A DNA stretch of 55,106 bases, from positions 36,328 through 91,433 of the forward strand of contig DDCH01000012.1 of assembly GCA_002335055.1 (NCBI GenBank). The letters are read 5' to 3'. Shown piece after piece: positions 24,605 to 32,837 of this stretch (position 1 is its first letter; each line of letters begins with the position of its first letter). Both the position numbers and the translations under genes were made by a program. The DNA is from Sulfurimonas sp. UBA2011 (GTDB lineage Bacteria; Campylobacterota; Campylobacteria; Campylobacterales; Sulfurimonadaceae). The notes under the pieces are model-generated. The model was given only the letters and a program-made list of their open reading frames with translations, ran no database searches and was not told the origin of the DNA.

Positions 24605-25180
24605 ATGATGATTCACCCAGCGACAGTACACTTTGCAATAGTTTTACCAGTTGTTGCTTCAGTATTTGGTATAGTTTATCTTATAAATAGAGAAGAGCTT
24701 TTCTCTAAAATTAGTACAATTCTTATCTTATTCACAGCCTTAGCTATGGCTGGAGTATGGTACAGTGGTTCTATTGCTGGACCTGAGATATACGACTTCC
24801 TTAGTGAAGCTGGTCAGAACACACTTGTTCAACATAAAGAGTTAGGCTTGTATCTTGCTATATCTATGGGTTTAGTCGCTCTTTTAAAAATTATTGGCTG
24901 TAAGGTGAAAAAGTTCTTTCTAGAGGCTATTGCAATTATAGCCCTGATAGTTATAACATTAGCCACATTTGTACAAGGAAATATGGGTGGAGAGTTAGTA
25001 TATAATCATGGAACACCTTTTAAATCGTTTATTATTATGGATACACTCCATGAAACGGCTGAAGCTGTAAATGAAGAAGAGGAAGACTCTGCTAAAGTTG
25101 AACTATATCAAGAAGCCTTAGAAGATATCGAACTTATCCATGAAGAAGTTGAAATCTACTATGGTAATCAAGCTGAGTAA
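24605..25180 (+). CDS. DUF2231-type membrane protein
   Basis: 191 aa with four membrane helices. The N-terminal MIHPATVHFAIVLPV, the mid-protein HKELGLY and late GGELVYNHG are the DUF2231 hallmarks; their histidines could bind haem or metal. The acidic C-terminal tail (about 150-185) is soluble. SD AAAGGA at six bases. It follows the coiled-coil gene by 22 bases, possibly in one transcript. Confidence 0.75.
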   Translation: MMIHPATVHFAIVLPVVASVFGIVYLINREELFSKISTILILFTALAMAGVWYSGSIAGPEIYDFLSEAGQNTLVQHKELGLYLAISMGLVALLKIIGCKVKKFFLEAIAIIALIVITLATFVQGNMGGELVYNHGTPFKSFIIMDTLHETAEAVNEEEEDSAKVELYQEALEDIELIHEEVEIYYGNQAE

Positions 25181-25188
25181 GAATAAAT

Positions 25189-25326
25189 ATGCTAACTAAA
25201 GATGAAACGATTGAAGCTTCAATCCTAAAAGCACTAGCACTTTATAAAAAAGATAAGTTAAATGCCAAACCGCTCTTTGAGAGTATGAAAGATATCTCTC
25301 TTTGGCTAGCAGAGAAAGTAAAATAA
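25189..25326 (+). CDS. Putative antitoxin, 45 aa
   Basis: The frame begins MLTKDETIEASILKAL and ends AEKVK. It is short, charged and helical, and its stop overlaps the next start (TAATG). Assignment as antitoxin rests on size, order and coupling to a RelE/ParE-like downstream gene; there is no recognisable DNA-binding domain. Confidence 0.5.
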   Translation: MLTKDETIEASILKALALYKKDKLNAKPLFESMKDISLWLAEKVK

Positions 25327-25598
25327 TGAACATACTTTGTACACCACTTTATGAACAACAACTCAAAGTTATTTTAGATCAGTTTGTAGAAGAAGATTTT
25401 GCTGCAACAAAAAAATTCAAACTCTATTTAGATACTATTTTAATAAATCTTCCTACAAAAGCCAATAAATATAAAAAAGCACAATTATTTGATAATGAAG
25501 ATATAAAAGAAATCCCTCATGAAGATTTTAATATACTTTTTTTTATAGATAATATAAGTGAAAGTTATCTAATTCTTGCTATTTTACCAAAAGATTAA
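25326..25598 (+). CDS. RelE/ParE-like putative toxin, 90 aa
   Basis: The frame from ATG 25326 begins MNILCTPLYEQQLKVIL and ends SYLILAILPKD. The beta-helix-helix-beta-beta layout, with a late hydrophobic ILFFIDN strand and a terminal ILAIL strand, resembles RelE/ParE toxins. It starts within the stop of the 45-aa gene. Sequence similarity is weak, so the TA call is inference. Confidence 0.55.
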   Translation: MNILCTPLYEQQLKVILDQFVEEDFAATKKFKLYLDTILINLPTKANKYKKAQLFDNEDIKEIPHEDFNILFFIDNISESYLILAILPKD

Positions 25599-25709
25599 GC
25601 TTCCAAAGTGTTTCATTTTGTAACCTCTTTAATACAAAATCTTATAAATAATATAACCATACCTCATTAAATTGTGATTGCACTATAATTATAAAGTAAC
25701 AAAACTTTG

Positions 25710-25715
25710 TATAAT
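25710..25715 (+). promoter_or_regulatory. Candidate -10 box for the sox operon
   Basis: TATAAT in CTTTGTATAATTAAA, 62 bases before the proposed soxC start. A second TATAAT lies at 25684-25689. The 180 bases between the TA pair and soxC hold nothing else recognisable. Confidence 0.4.
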
Positions 25716-25777
25716 TAAATAACAGAGTTAATTCATTGAATTTAAATTATAAATAATAACCTATTGAAGGAGAAAAT

Positions 25778-27085
25778 ATAGATAATAAAAAAACTCAAGA
25801 TCAAAGTACGATCGGCAGAAGAGACTTTTTCAAAAAAGCAGCTGCGGTATCAGTAACTGCTCTTGCAGGAACATCTCTACTAGCAAACGAATCAGTCGGC
25901 GAAGGTGATCCAGCGATAATGCACCATACTAAATGGGGCCAAAAATGGGGTGATCCTGTAAGTGCAAACTTATATGGTATGCCATCAGCTTATGAGCATA
26001 ATGTAACTAGAAGAAATACTAAACTATTAGCTTCTGGTAACTTTAGAGCATCTATTGCTGTAACACCTATTCATGAATCTCAAGGAATCATCACACCAAA
26101 TGGTCTTTTCTTTTCTCGTTCTCATGGTGGAACTGCTCATGTAGATCCTAATGAGTATCGTTTAATGATTCACGGTTTAGTTGAGAAGCCTATCGTTCTT
26201 ACTCTTGCCGAGCTTAAGCGTTACCCAAGTGTAACTCGTACTCACTTCATTGAATGTCCAGCAAATGGTGGACAAGAATGGAGAGGGCCACAGTTTAACT
26301 CTGTACAATTTGCTAAAGGTTTTATGGCTTCTGCTGAGTGGACGGGTGTATACATCAAGACTATCTTAGAAGACCTAGGTCTTAAACCAACTGCACAGTG
26401 GATGCTAGCTGAAGGTTCTGACAACTCTAAAATGGGTAGAACACTTCCTATTGATAAAGTTCTAGACGATGCAATGATCGTTTGGGGACAAAATGGTGAA
26501 GCACTTCGTCCTGAGCAAGGTTACCCAGCAAGACTACTTGTTCCAGGTTGGGAAGGAAACTTATGTGTTAAATGGCTTCGTCGTTTAGAGTTTTCTCAAG
26601 AGCCATGGTACTGTAAAGAAGAGACTTCTAAGTACACTGACCTTAAGCCAACTGGTAAAGCTATCCAACATTTCTATGCGAATGAAGTAAACTCAACAGT
26701 AACTTCTCCGTCTCCAGAACTTCCGTGGACTGATCTTAAAGATGGTGATGTAGTTGAAATCGAAGGTCTTGCATGGTCTGGTATGGGAACTATTACTGCT
26801 GTTGATTTATCTTTTGATGGTGGAAAGAATTATGTTGAAGCGAACCTTAAAGGTTTAGTTCTTTCAAAATCTTGGACTCGCTGGTCTTATATGCATACAT
26901 ATAAAAAAGGTGAAAAACTTTTACTTACTTCACGTGCAATTGATGATGCTGGTTATATTCAACCAACTATTGACCAAGAAGTTGCAGTAATGGGTGTTGA
27001 AGCAGTTTACCACAGAAATGCGGTAGAGACTTGGGAAGTAACAGAAGAAGGAAAGGTGAATCATGTTCAAATTAGAAGCGTATAA
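25778..27085 (+). CDS. soxC: Sulfur dehydrogenase molybdenum subunit SoxC, probable ATA start
   Basis: 435 aa periplasmic Mo-MPT subunit that, with SoxD, oxidises SoxY-bound sulfane sulfur. The molybdenum-ligating cysteine is C160 in HFIECPANGG. A twin-arginine signal (GRRDFFKKAAAVSV, RR at 14-15) precedes it. The frame is open from 25760 but has no ATG, GTG or TTG before the ATG at 25919 (residue 48), which would delete the signal peptide. AAGGAG (25767-25772) lies five bases before an ATA at 25778, the likely start. Either a real ATA start, a mutated ATG, or an assembly error. soxD overlaps its last 23 bases. Confidence 0.88.
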   Translation: MDNKKTQDQSTIGRRDFFKKAAAVSVTALAGTSLLANESVGEGDPAIMHHTKWGQKWGDPVSANLYGMPSAYEHNVTRRNTKLLASGNFRASIAVTPIHESQGIITPNGLFFSRSHGGTAHVDPNEYRLMIHGLVEKPIVLTLAELKRYPSVTRTHFIECPANGGQEWRGPQFNSVQFAKGFMASAEWTGVYIKTILEDLGLKPTAQWMLAEGSDNSKMGRTLPIDKVLDDAMIVWGQNGEALRPEQGYPARLLVPGWEGNLCVKWLRRLEFSQEPWYCKEETSKYTDLKPTGKAIQHFYANEVNSTVTSPSPELPWTDLKDGDVVEIEGLAWSGMGTITAVDLSFDGGKNYVEANLKGLVLSKSWTRWSYMHTYKKGEKLLLTSRAIDDAGYIQPTIDQEVAVMGVEAVYHRNAVETWEVTEEGKVNHVQIRSV

Positions 27086-28232
27086 TAAATTACTAGTTTC
27101 TGCTTCAGTAGCTACTGTAGTAGCACTCTCTGTAGTAGGCTGTATGGACGGGGGTGCAACACCATCAGGTGCTGCTACTTCTATTGCACTTGATATAGAT
27201 GGTGGAGTTTCATACCCAGTTGTAAATAATAAAACATCTGATTACTATGTTAACCCACAAGCAATTGGTGCTAAAATCAATAATGGTCGTGTTCCAAATG
27301 CAGCAGAACTTGCAAAATGGGATACAGACTTACAGCCTGTAACTGCCTTAAGCCCAGAGGGTCACGGTATACCAGAAGGTAGTGGTTCAGTTGAAGATGG
27401 TGAAACACTTTATGAAGCACAATGTGTAATGTGTCACGGTGACTTTGGTTCAGGTGGTGGTGGATATCCAGCACTTTCTAAAGGTAATGCTGTAGATTTA
27501 CAAAAGACATTAACTAACAACAGATGGAAAGATCCTGAAGCTGATGGTCCAACTCGTGTATTTGGTTCTTACTGGCCTCAAGCTACTACTATGTGGTGGT
27601 ACATTAGAGATGGTATGCCTCACCCATTCTCAGATAGTTTAAGTGTAGATGAGACTTATGCTCTTACTGCTTATATCTTAAACCTCAATGAGATGTATGT
27701 TGATGGCGAAGAAGTTGATGATGAGTATGTACTTGACCGTGCAAAATTCTTAAAAATCAAAATGCCCAATGTTGATGGTTTTGAGCCAAACATAGCTGGT
27801 GCAGATGTACTTCCTGGCGTAAAAGCTTACTTCGGTAAAGCTTCAAACTTTGGTGGACTTAACCTTAATCAAGGTGCTGTACGTTGTATGACTGATTGTC
27901 AAGAATCAACTGTAAAAGTTAGACACATCCTTAACGGTGGAATTAAAGACTTCCTTCCACCTATGAATGTAACAAGAGACCTACCAACTAAAGAAGTTGT
28001 AGCTCTTGATGTTAAAAAAACATATACTGAAAGCTGTGCAATGTGTCACGATAGTTTCCTAGCACCAGGTAGTGGTGACTGGGCTGGATATACTCCAAAA
28101 GGTATAGACAAAGTTTATGCTAACGGTATCAATGGTACTGAGGGCGGTATGCCTGCTAAAGGTGGAGCTGATCTTTCTGATGCAGACTTCAAAACGATGG
28201 TAGATTATTTAATCTCAGCAAAAGTAAAATAA
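27063..28232 (+). CDS. soxD: Sulfur dehydrogenase cytochrome c subunit SoxD
   Basis: 389 aa. Two haem c motifs are present: CVMCH (121-125) and CAMCH (324-328). The N-terminal signal ends at a lipobox, VVGC (C27), so it may be a lipoprotein. A third cysteine pair, CMTDC (274-278), lacks the histidine and would not bind haem. It accepts electrons from SoxC and passes them to the respiratory chain. The start has AGGAAAGGTGA just upstream within soxC. Confidence 0.9.
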   Translation: MFKLEAYNKLLVSASVATVVALSVVGCMDGGATPSGAATSIALDIDGGVSYPVVNNKTSDYYVNPQAIGAKINNGRVPNAAELAKWDTDLQPVTALSPEGHGIPEGSGSVEDGETLYEAQCVMCHGDFGSGGGGYPALSKGNAVDLQKTLTNNRWKDPEADGPTRVFGSYWPQATTMWWYIRDGMPHPFSDSLSVDETYALTAYILNLNEMYVDGEEVDDEYVLDRAKFLKIKMPNVDGFEPNIAGADVLPGVKAYFGKASNFGGLNLNQGAVRCMTDCQESTVKVRHILNGGIKDFLPPMNVTRDLPTKEVVALDVKKTYTESCAMCHDSFLAPGSGDWAGYTPKGIDKVYANGINGTEGGMPAKGGADLSDADFKTMVDYLISAKVK

Positions 28233-28245
28233 CAAAGGAATAATT

Positions 28246-28698
28246 ATGGAAAGAAGAAATTTTTTAAATGTAACTTTAGGTGCTTTAGCTTTAGCTGTTG
28301 TACCTGCAAGTGTAAAAGCTGAAGACTACAGAGCAACTAAACCTGCTGTATGGTCTGCACATACTGTTGATGATGCTATAAAAGCGATGTATGGTACTAC
28401 TGACTTAGTAATGGAAGGTGTTTCTTTAACTGCTCCTGATGTTGCGAGTAATGGTGGTGCTATTCCTGTTGACTTTTCAACTGACTTAGATATCAAATCT
28501 ATTGCTCTTTATCAAGATGCAAATCCGGAAGCTGCTGTTTGTGCTTATACTACAACTAAGTATAGTATCAACAAGTACTCAATAAAAATTAAAATGGGTA
28601 AATCAGGTACGATTACAATCGTGGCTGAAGGTAATGACGGTAAATTATATGCAGCTAAGAAAAATTTAGATGTTGCACTTGGTGGATGTGAAGGTTAA
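28246..28698 (+). CDS. soxY: Sulfur carrier subunit SoxY, C-terminus GGCEG
   Basis: 150 aa with a Tat-like signal (MERRNFLNVTLGALALAVVP). SoxY carries the substrate as a thioconjugate on a cysteine on its flexible C-terminal arm. Here C148 sits in GGCEG, whereas the canonical end is GGCGG. The remaining immunoglobulin-like fold is normal in length. It follows soxD by 13 bases (SD AAAGGAA) and precedes soxZ. Confidence 0.88.
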   Translation: MERRNFLNVTLGALALAVVPASVKAEDYRATKPAVWSAHTVDDAIKAMYGTTDLVMEGVSLTAPDVASNGGAIPVDFSTDLDIKSIALYQDANPEAAVCAYTTTKYSINKYSIKIKMGKSGTITIVAEGNDGKLYAAKKNLDVALGGCEG

Positions 28699-28746
28699 TT
28701 CCTTCACCCTGTAAGAAGATAGACAAATAATCAATAAAGGTATATT

Positions 28747-29055
28747 ATGAAAGTAAAAGCAAAATTAAAAAATGGTGTTATCAAAGTTAAGGCTATGGCT
28801 AAACACGATATGACTACATTCAACATGATGGAGAAAAAAACTGGTAACCGTGAAGATGCAAATTTTATCACTCACATCACTGGTACTATCAATGGAGAGA
28901 CTGTTCTTGATTTATCAACTTCACAGTTTTTATCTAAAAACCCTATTTTCAAGTTTCAACTTAAGGGTGAAACTTTCAAAAAAGGCGATAAATTACTTAT
29001 TAGCTGGGTTGACCGCAAAGGTAAAACTGGTAAAGGTAAAGGTAAAATCAAATAA
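28747..29055 (+). CDS. soxZ: Sulfur carrier subunit SoxZ
   Basis: 102 aa, no signal peptide; it partners SoxY and is co-exported with it in known systems. Typical start MKVKAKLKNGVIKVKAMAKH and the late strand DKLLISWVDRKG. The tail is lysine/glycine-rich (GKTGKGKGKIK). Last sox gene of the operon. A hairpin overlaps its stop. Confidence 0.9.
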   Translation: MKVKAKLKNGVIKVKAMAKHDMTTFNMMEKKTGNREDANFITHITGTINGETVLDLSTSQFLSKNPIFKFQLKGETFKKGDKLLISWVDRKGKTGKGKGKIK

Positions 29056-29073
29056 TAAGCATTTATGCTTATT
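29054..29073 (+). terminator. Hairpin after soxZ
   Basis: AATAAGCAT TT ATGCTTATT, a nine-base stem overlapping the soxZ stop. No strong T-run follows, so termination may be partial. Confidence 0.4.
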
Positions 29074-29175
29074 AAGATTTACTCTTACATTACAAATGAT
29101 GATAAACTTTTTTTTTAAATACTTATCATCTTTGTCCTTCAAGAAACAACTTTAAAAACTCTGGATACTTTAATT

Positions 29176-29616
29176 ATGATAGGTACTGTAAAAGAACTTT
29201 ATTTTACACAAAACGATACTAATAAAACTCGTCAAAATGTAGAGAAAATTTCTGTTGATAATGCTGGTGTAAAAAAAGATAAGTTCTATAATAAAAATCC
29301 TATGCGAGCAATCCTTATCACTTCAGTTGAGAGTTATAATTTAGCACAAAAAAATGAGATAAATCTTCAAGCTGGCTCTTTAGGTGAAAATATTTTAATA
29401 GATATAAACCCTTATGCGCTAGTCCAAGGTGATAGAATAAAAATCGGTAATACTCTACTTGAGATAACCCAAAACTGTACCCTTTGCCAAGGTCTATCCT
29501 CAATAGATTCTAAGTTACCAAAACTTCTAAAAAATGACAGAGGTATCTTCGCTAAATACTTAGAGGGAAGTTCCCAAATCATTCTAGGTGCCACAGTTCA
29601 AATTTTAAAGTCTTAA
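29176..29616 (+). CDS. MOSC-domain protein
   Basis: 146 aa stand-alone MOSC domain. The fold markers are AGVKKDKFY, ILITSVESYNLA, GSLGENILID and the cysteine pair NCTLCQGL (about 95-102). The family binds molybdopterin or carries sulfur to it; the cysteine of the family is usually single. Downstream of soxCDYZ, it may service the SoxC molybdenum site, which is inference. Weak ribosome binding site. Confidence 0.75.
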   Translation: MIGTVKELYFTQNDTNKTRQNVEKISVDNAGVKKDKFYNKNPMRAILITSVESYNLAQKNEINLQAGSLGENILIDINPYALVQGDRIKIGNTLLEITQNCTLCQGLSSIDSKLPKLLKNDRGIFAKYLEGSSQIILGATVQILKS

Positions 29617-29677
29617 TCTAACTTATATAAAAATAATGATAAAATCTTTAATAACAATTTAATACAAGGAAAAATAA

Positions 29678-30652
29678 ATGATAAAAATATACTCACTCAT
29701 GATAGTTGCCCTAATGGCAATATCAGTTGTTGGTTGTAACGAGGCTCCTGTAGCTCCAGCAAAGCCTAAAAAGATACAAGATGTTCAAGTATTCTCAAGC
29801 CCAAATACTGATGGTAAAATTACAATAAAATCAATTGAAGCTGCTTTTGATGGTGTAGGTCTAGAAATACCTGGTAATAACGATATGAACAAACCTTTTG
29901 GACTAAGATTTAAAAAGCTTCACTACAAGATTTATAACCTAGCTATGTTTATAAATACTGACCTTACTTTTAAACTCATTAAAAAGTATCCTAGTTTTGG
30001 TGCATTAACTCCACTTACTATGTCAATCTGGGAAGGGGAAGAGGGTTGTATGAATATCTCCACTTTAACGATAAATGGTATGGCTCGATCAACTGGAATT
30101 CCAGTAACTGATCCAGACCTCATCGCTTATGCAGAGTTAATCCATAAAGGACTTGCCCTTGCTATCCCAGGTGGTACTTTTAAAGACTTAAACCATACAG
30201 TTAAGTTTCCAAACAAGACTCTAGCTACTAACTTTGAAATGGAACTAGACTTGGATGGTCAGTCGCCAGAAGACTTCATAGAAGAGTTTGAAGCTGAGTT
30301 TGAGGGTGAGATGGAACCTATAGGTTTTTTACTTCCTAATTATACAAATGTACAAGAAGAAATTTTTGACGACAGAGGATACACTGGTGTTTATGACTTT
30401 TATCATACTTACTCAATCTGTAAGTTTGATGTAATCTATCCTGTATCAGAAAAGCATCCTGAAGCTGGGGCATGGGCTCCTTGCTCATTTTATCTATACA
30501 AAAAAGTAGGCGAAGATAAAATGTATCTTGGCTTTTTATCAGTTGACAACTGGATTACTACAGTTGGTATGACAGAAGATGAAGAAGGTACAAAAAAACT
30601 TCGTGAAGCACAAAAGTTTATTGAGGACATCATCAATGAGATGACTGAGTAA
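29678..30652 (+). CDS. DUF302-like lipoprotein, paralogue 1
   Basis: 324 aa. The lipobox is at VVGC (C20). The body shows two DUF302-like repeats: one around residues 100-135 and one around 245-300 with YSICKFDV (C248) and WAPCSFYLYKKVGEDKMYLG (C269). C248 and C269 are conserved in the two paralogues in this window. Function unknown. SD AAGGAAAA. It ends before a terminator that separates it from paralogue 2. Confidence 0.65.
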   Translation: MIKIYSLMIVALMAISVVGCNEAPVAPAKPKKIQDVQVFSSPNTDGKITIKSIEAAFDGVGLEIPGNNDMNKPFGLRFKKLHYKIYNLAMFINTDLTFKLIKKYPSFGALTPLTMSIWEGEEGCMNISTLTINGMARSTGIPVTDPDLIAYAELIHKGLALAIPGGTFKDLNHTVKFPNKTLATNFEMELDLDGQSPEDFIEEFEAEFEGEMEPIGFLLPNYTNVQEEIFDDRGYTGVYDFYHTYSICKFDVIYPVSEKHPEAGAWAPCSFYLYKKVGEDKMYLGFLSVDNWITTVGMTEDEEGTKKLREAQKFIEDIINEMTE

Positions 30653-30660
30653 AGTTACTT

Positions 30661-30695
30661 AAACCTGTATTTATACAGGTTTATATCTTTTTAAA
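30661..30695 (+). terminator. Rho-independent terminator after DUF302-like gene 1
   Basis: AAACCTGTA TTTA TACAGGTTT, a nine-base stem followed by ATATCTTTTTAAAT. Confidence 0.75.
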
Positions 30696-30713
30696 TACTC
30701 AAGGGAAAATTAT

Positions 30714-31745
30714 ATGAAACTACTTTCTACTATACTTACAACCTTAGCTCTAAGCATACCATTTACTTCTAGCTTATCTGCAGACAACACATTTACTCCT
30801 AGCTCAAACACAAAACTCGCTGTTGAATATACAATTGATGGTAATATTGATGAAGATTTTTTCAAGTTTTCTAAAAAGGCGACAGAAGAAATTAATTTTT
30901 TTCTTAACGATCCCCACCATAATGTCAATATAGTCTATGAGCAACAAGTAGGGAAAACTTCTCTTAACCAACTCTCATTTTCATCTCTAGTAAATGATAA
31001 AATAGCACGACCACTTATGAATATAGATCCTCGTATTGGTGGTTTTACACCCTTTAACCTTGTTATTTATAGAAAAAAGTCTGATAATAAAACGGTTATC
31101 ACACATATAATGCCACTAGCTGCTTTGGATATTTTACAAATTTCTGATAAGAGGGTAAGAGAAACATTTATAAAAATGTTTGAACCATTAGATGCTGCTA
31201 TAGAGAAAAGATATCCAGCTGCTACAAAATCATATACTAAAATTCAAGGTTTCGCAAAAAAGACTATGATGAATTTTGAGATTCCTTTTGATGAACCTGA
31301 AGATATAGATGACTTTTTTGATGATTTTCTAGAAAGATTTGAAGCTACATTTGAAACAAAAGGTTATATCATAGCTGGTTTCTACAACATGAAAGATAGC
31401 CTTAACAGCGAAGATGAAACTGATGAGGGCACAATGCCTGGATATAGTGCTTATATAGTCTACTCGCTCTGTCATGTAGCATTCTCGTACACTATTTTTG
31501 ATGGAAAGAACCCAATGCCTCAAGCAGCTATTTTTGCACCATGTTCAATGTATGCATATATAAAAGAGGGTGAAAATAAAATCGTAATAGGAATGCCAAC
31601 ATTAGGTGCTTGGGCAGCAGCTCTAAATATAACAGATAAAGAAAAACTTACCAAAATTTCTCAACTAGATACTGAGATTCCAGCTATTATTCACTCTCTC
31701 GGTGGAATAGATACAGACAATCAAAACCCACAACTAACAAAGTAA
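30714..31745 (+). CDS. Secreted DUF302-like protein, paralogue 2
   Basis: 343 aa. A signal peptide (about 1-22, ending LSA) but no lipobox. DUF302-like repeats are seen at about 97-135 (RPLMNIDPRIGGFTPFNLVI) and about 245-300, with SLCHVAFSYTIF (C253) and FAPCSMYAYIKEG (C277). Shares motifs with the genes at 29678 and 53188. Function unknown; periplasmic. SD AAGGGAAAA. Confidence 0.65.
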   Translation: MKLLSTILTTLALSIPFTSSLSADNTFTPSSNTKLAVEYTIDGNIDEDFFKFSKKATEEINFFLNDPHHNVNIVYEQQVGKTSLNQLSFSSLVNDKIARPLMNIDPRIGGFTPFNLVIYRKKSDNKTVITHIMPLAALDILQISDKRVRETFIKMFEPLDAAIEKRYPAATKSYTKIQGFAKKTMMNFEIPFDEPEDIDDFFDDFLERFEATFETKGYIIAGFYNMKDSLNSEDETDEGTMPGYSAYIVYSLCHVAFSYTIFDGKNPMPQAAIFAPCSMYAYIKEGENKIVIGMPTLGAWAAALNITDKEKLTKISQLDTEIPAIIHSLGGIDTDNQNPQLTK

Positions 31746-31753
31746 GGTTTCCA

Positions 31754-31783
31754 TTAGTAAGTACTAATTATAGTACTTACTAA
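31754..31783. terminator. Bidirectional 12-bp hairpin
   Basis: TTAGTAAGTACT AATTAT AGTACTTACTAA, perfect 12-base stem between the convergent DUF302-like gene and aroC. It contains the aroC stop codon. Confidence 0.65.
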
Positions 31784-32837
31784 CACCTTCCATATGTGAA
31801 CCCATATTTAAAAGTAACATATCAGCGATAACTAAAGCCGCCATCGATTCACATACAACAGTTCCTCTAATCGCGACACATGGATCATGACGACCTTTTA
31901 AAGAGAAATCAACCTCTTCATTTGTAGTAGTTACCGTATGCTGCTCTTTAAAGATAGAAGGTGTAGGTTTGAAATAAACATTTAAAACTATGTCATCTCC
32001 ATTACTTATTCCACCGAGAATACCACCTGAATGATTAGATTCAAATCCATCTGAACGTATAGGGTCATTATTAGTAGAACCTAAACTTCTTGAACTTAAA
32101 ACTCCATCTCCAATCTCAACTGCTTTTACTGCATTTAAACCCATCATAGCATCGGCTAAAACACCATCCAGTTTATAATATAGGGGTTGACCAAGACCAA
32201 TAGGAACACCCTCTATAAGTACACGAGAAACACCACCAACAGAATCATGGTCTTTTTTTGCTTTAAGAATTGCCTCTTTTTGAGCCTCTTCAACATTTTT
32301 ATCAAGTGCATAAATTATACTAGACTTAGCACAATTATAATCAAATTCCTCAGCTTTTATACCTGCCACTTCACAGATACCACTTTTAACACTAATACCA
32401 AGTTCTTGTAACATAAGCTTAGCGATAGCCCCAGCTGCAACACGAGCCGCTGTCTCACGAGCAGAACTACGTCCACCACCGCGATAATCACGTATGCCAT
32501 ACTTATGAAAGTATGTAAAGTCTGCATGCCCAGGGCGAAATACATCTTTAATGCTTGTATAATCTTTAGACTTCTGATTTGTATTAAAAATAATCATAGC
32601 AATAGGAGTACCAGTACTCTTACCCTCAAATACACCACTCAAGATCTCTACAATATCCGCCTCTTTTCTAGCTGTTTCAAATTCACTCTTACCTGGTTTT
32701 CTACGGTCAAGTTCGCTTTGAATAAACCCTTCATCTATAGTAAGACCAGCAGGAACACCATCGAGTAAACAGCCTATAGCTTTTCCATGAGACTCTCCAA
32801 ATGTACTAAAACGCAGCTTCATTCCAAAACTATTCAC
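31764..32837 (-). CDS. aroC: Chorismate synthase
   Basis: 357 aa from a GTG directly after the rnc stop (TAAGTG), with AGAGGA seven bases upstream. The family N-terminus is N(S/T)FG, which GTG at 32837 gives; the ATG at 32822 would shorten it. FGESHG, RPGHAD, RGGGRSSARETA and late SGGILGGIS are signature motifs. Converts EPSP to chorismate using FMN. Confidence 0.93.
   Translation of the reverse strand: MNSFGMKLRFSTFGESHGKAIGCLLDGVPAGLTIDEGFIQSELDRRKPGKSEFETARKEADIVEILSGVFEGKSTGTPIAMIIFNTNQKSKDYTSIKDVFRPGHADFTYFHKYGIRDYRGGGRSSARETAARVAAGAIAKLMLQELGISVKSGICEVAGIKAEEFDYNCAKSSIIYALDKNVEEAQKEAILKAKKDHDSVGGVSRVLIEGVPIGLGQPLYYKLDGVLADAMMGLNAVKAVEIGDGVLSSRSLGSTNNDPIRSDGFESNHSGGILGGISNGDDIVLNVYFKPTPSIFKEQHTVTTTNEEVDFSLKGRHDPCVAIRGTVVCESMAALVIADMLLLNMGSHMEGVSKYYN

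Noticed and set aside
29098..29130. GATGATAA / TTATCATC stem with a T-rich loop after soxZ
   Set aside because: The loop is 17 bases and there is no T-run after the second arm, so it is weaker than the hairpin at the soxZ stop.
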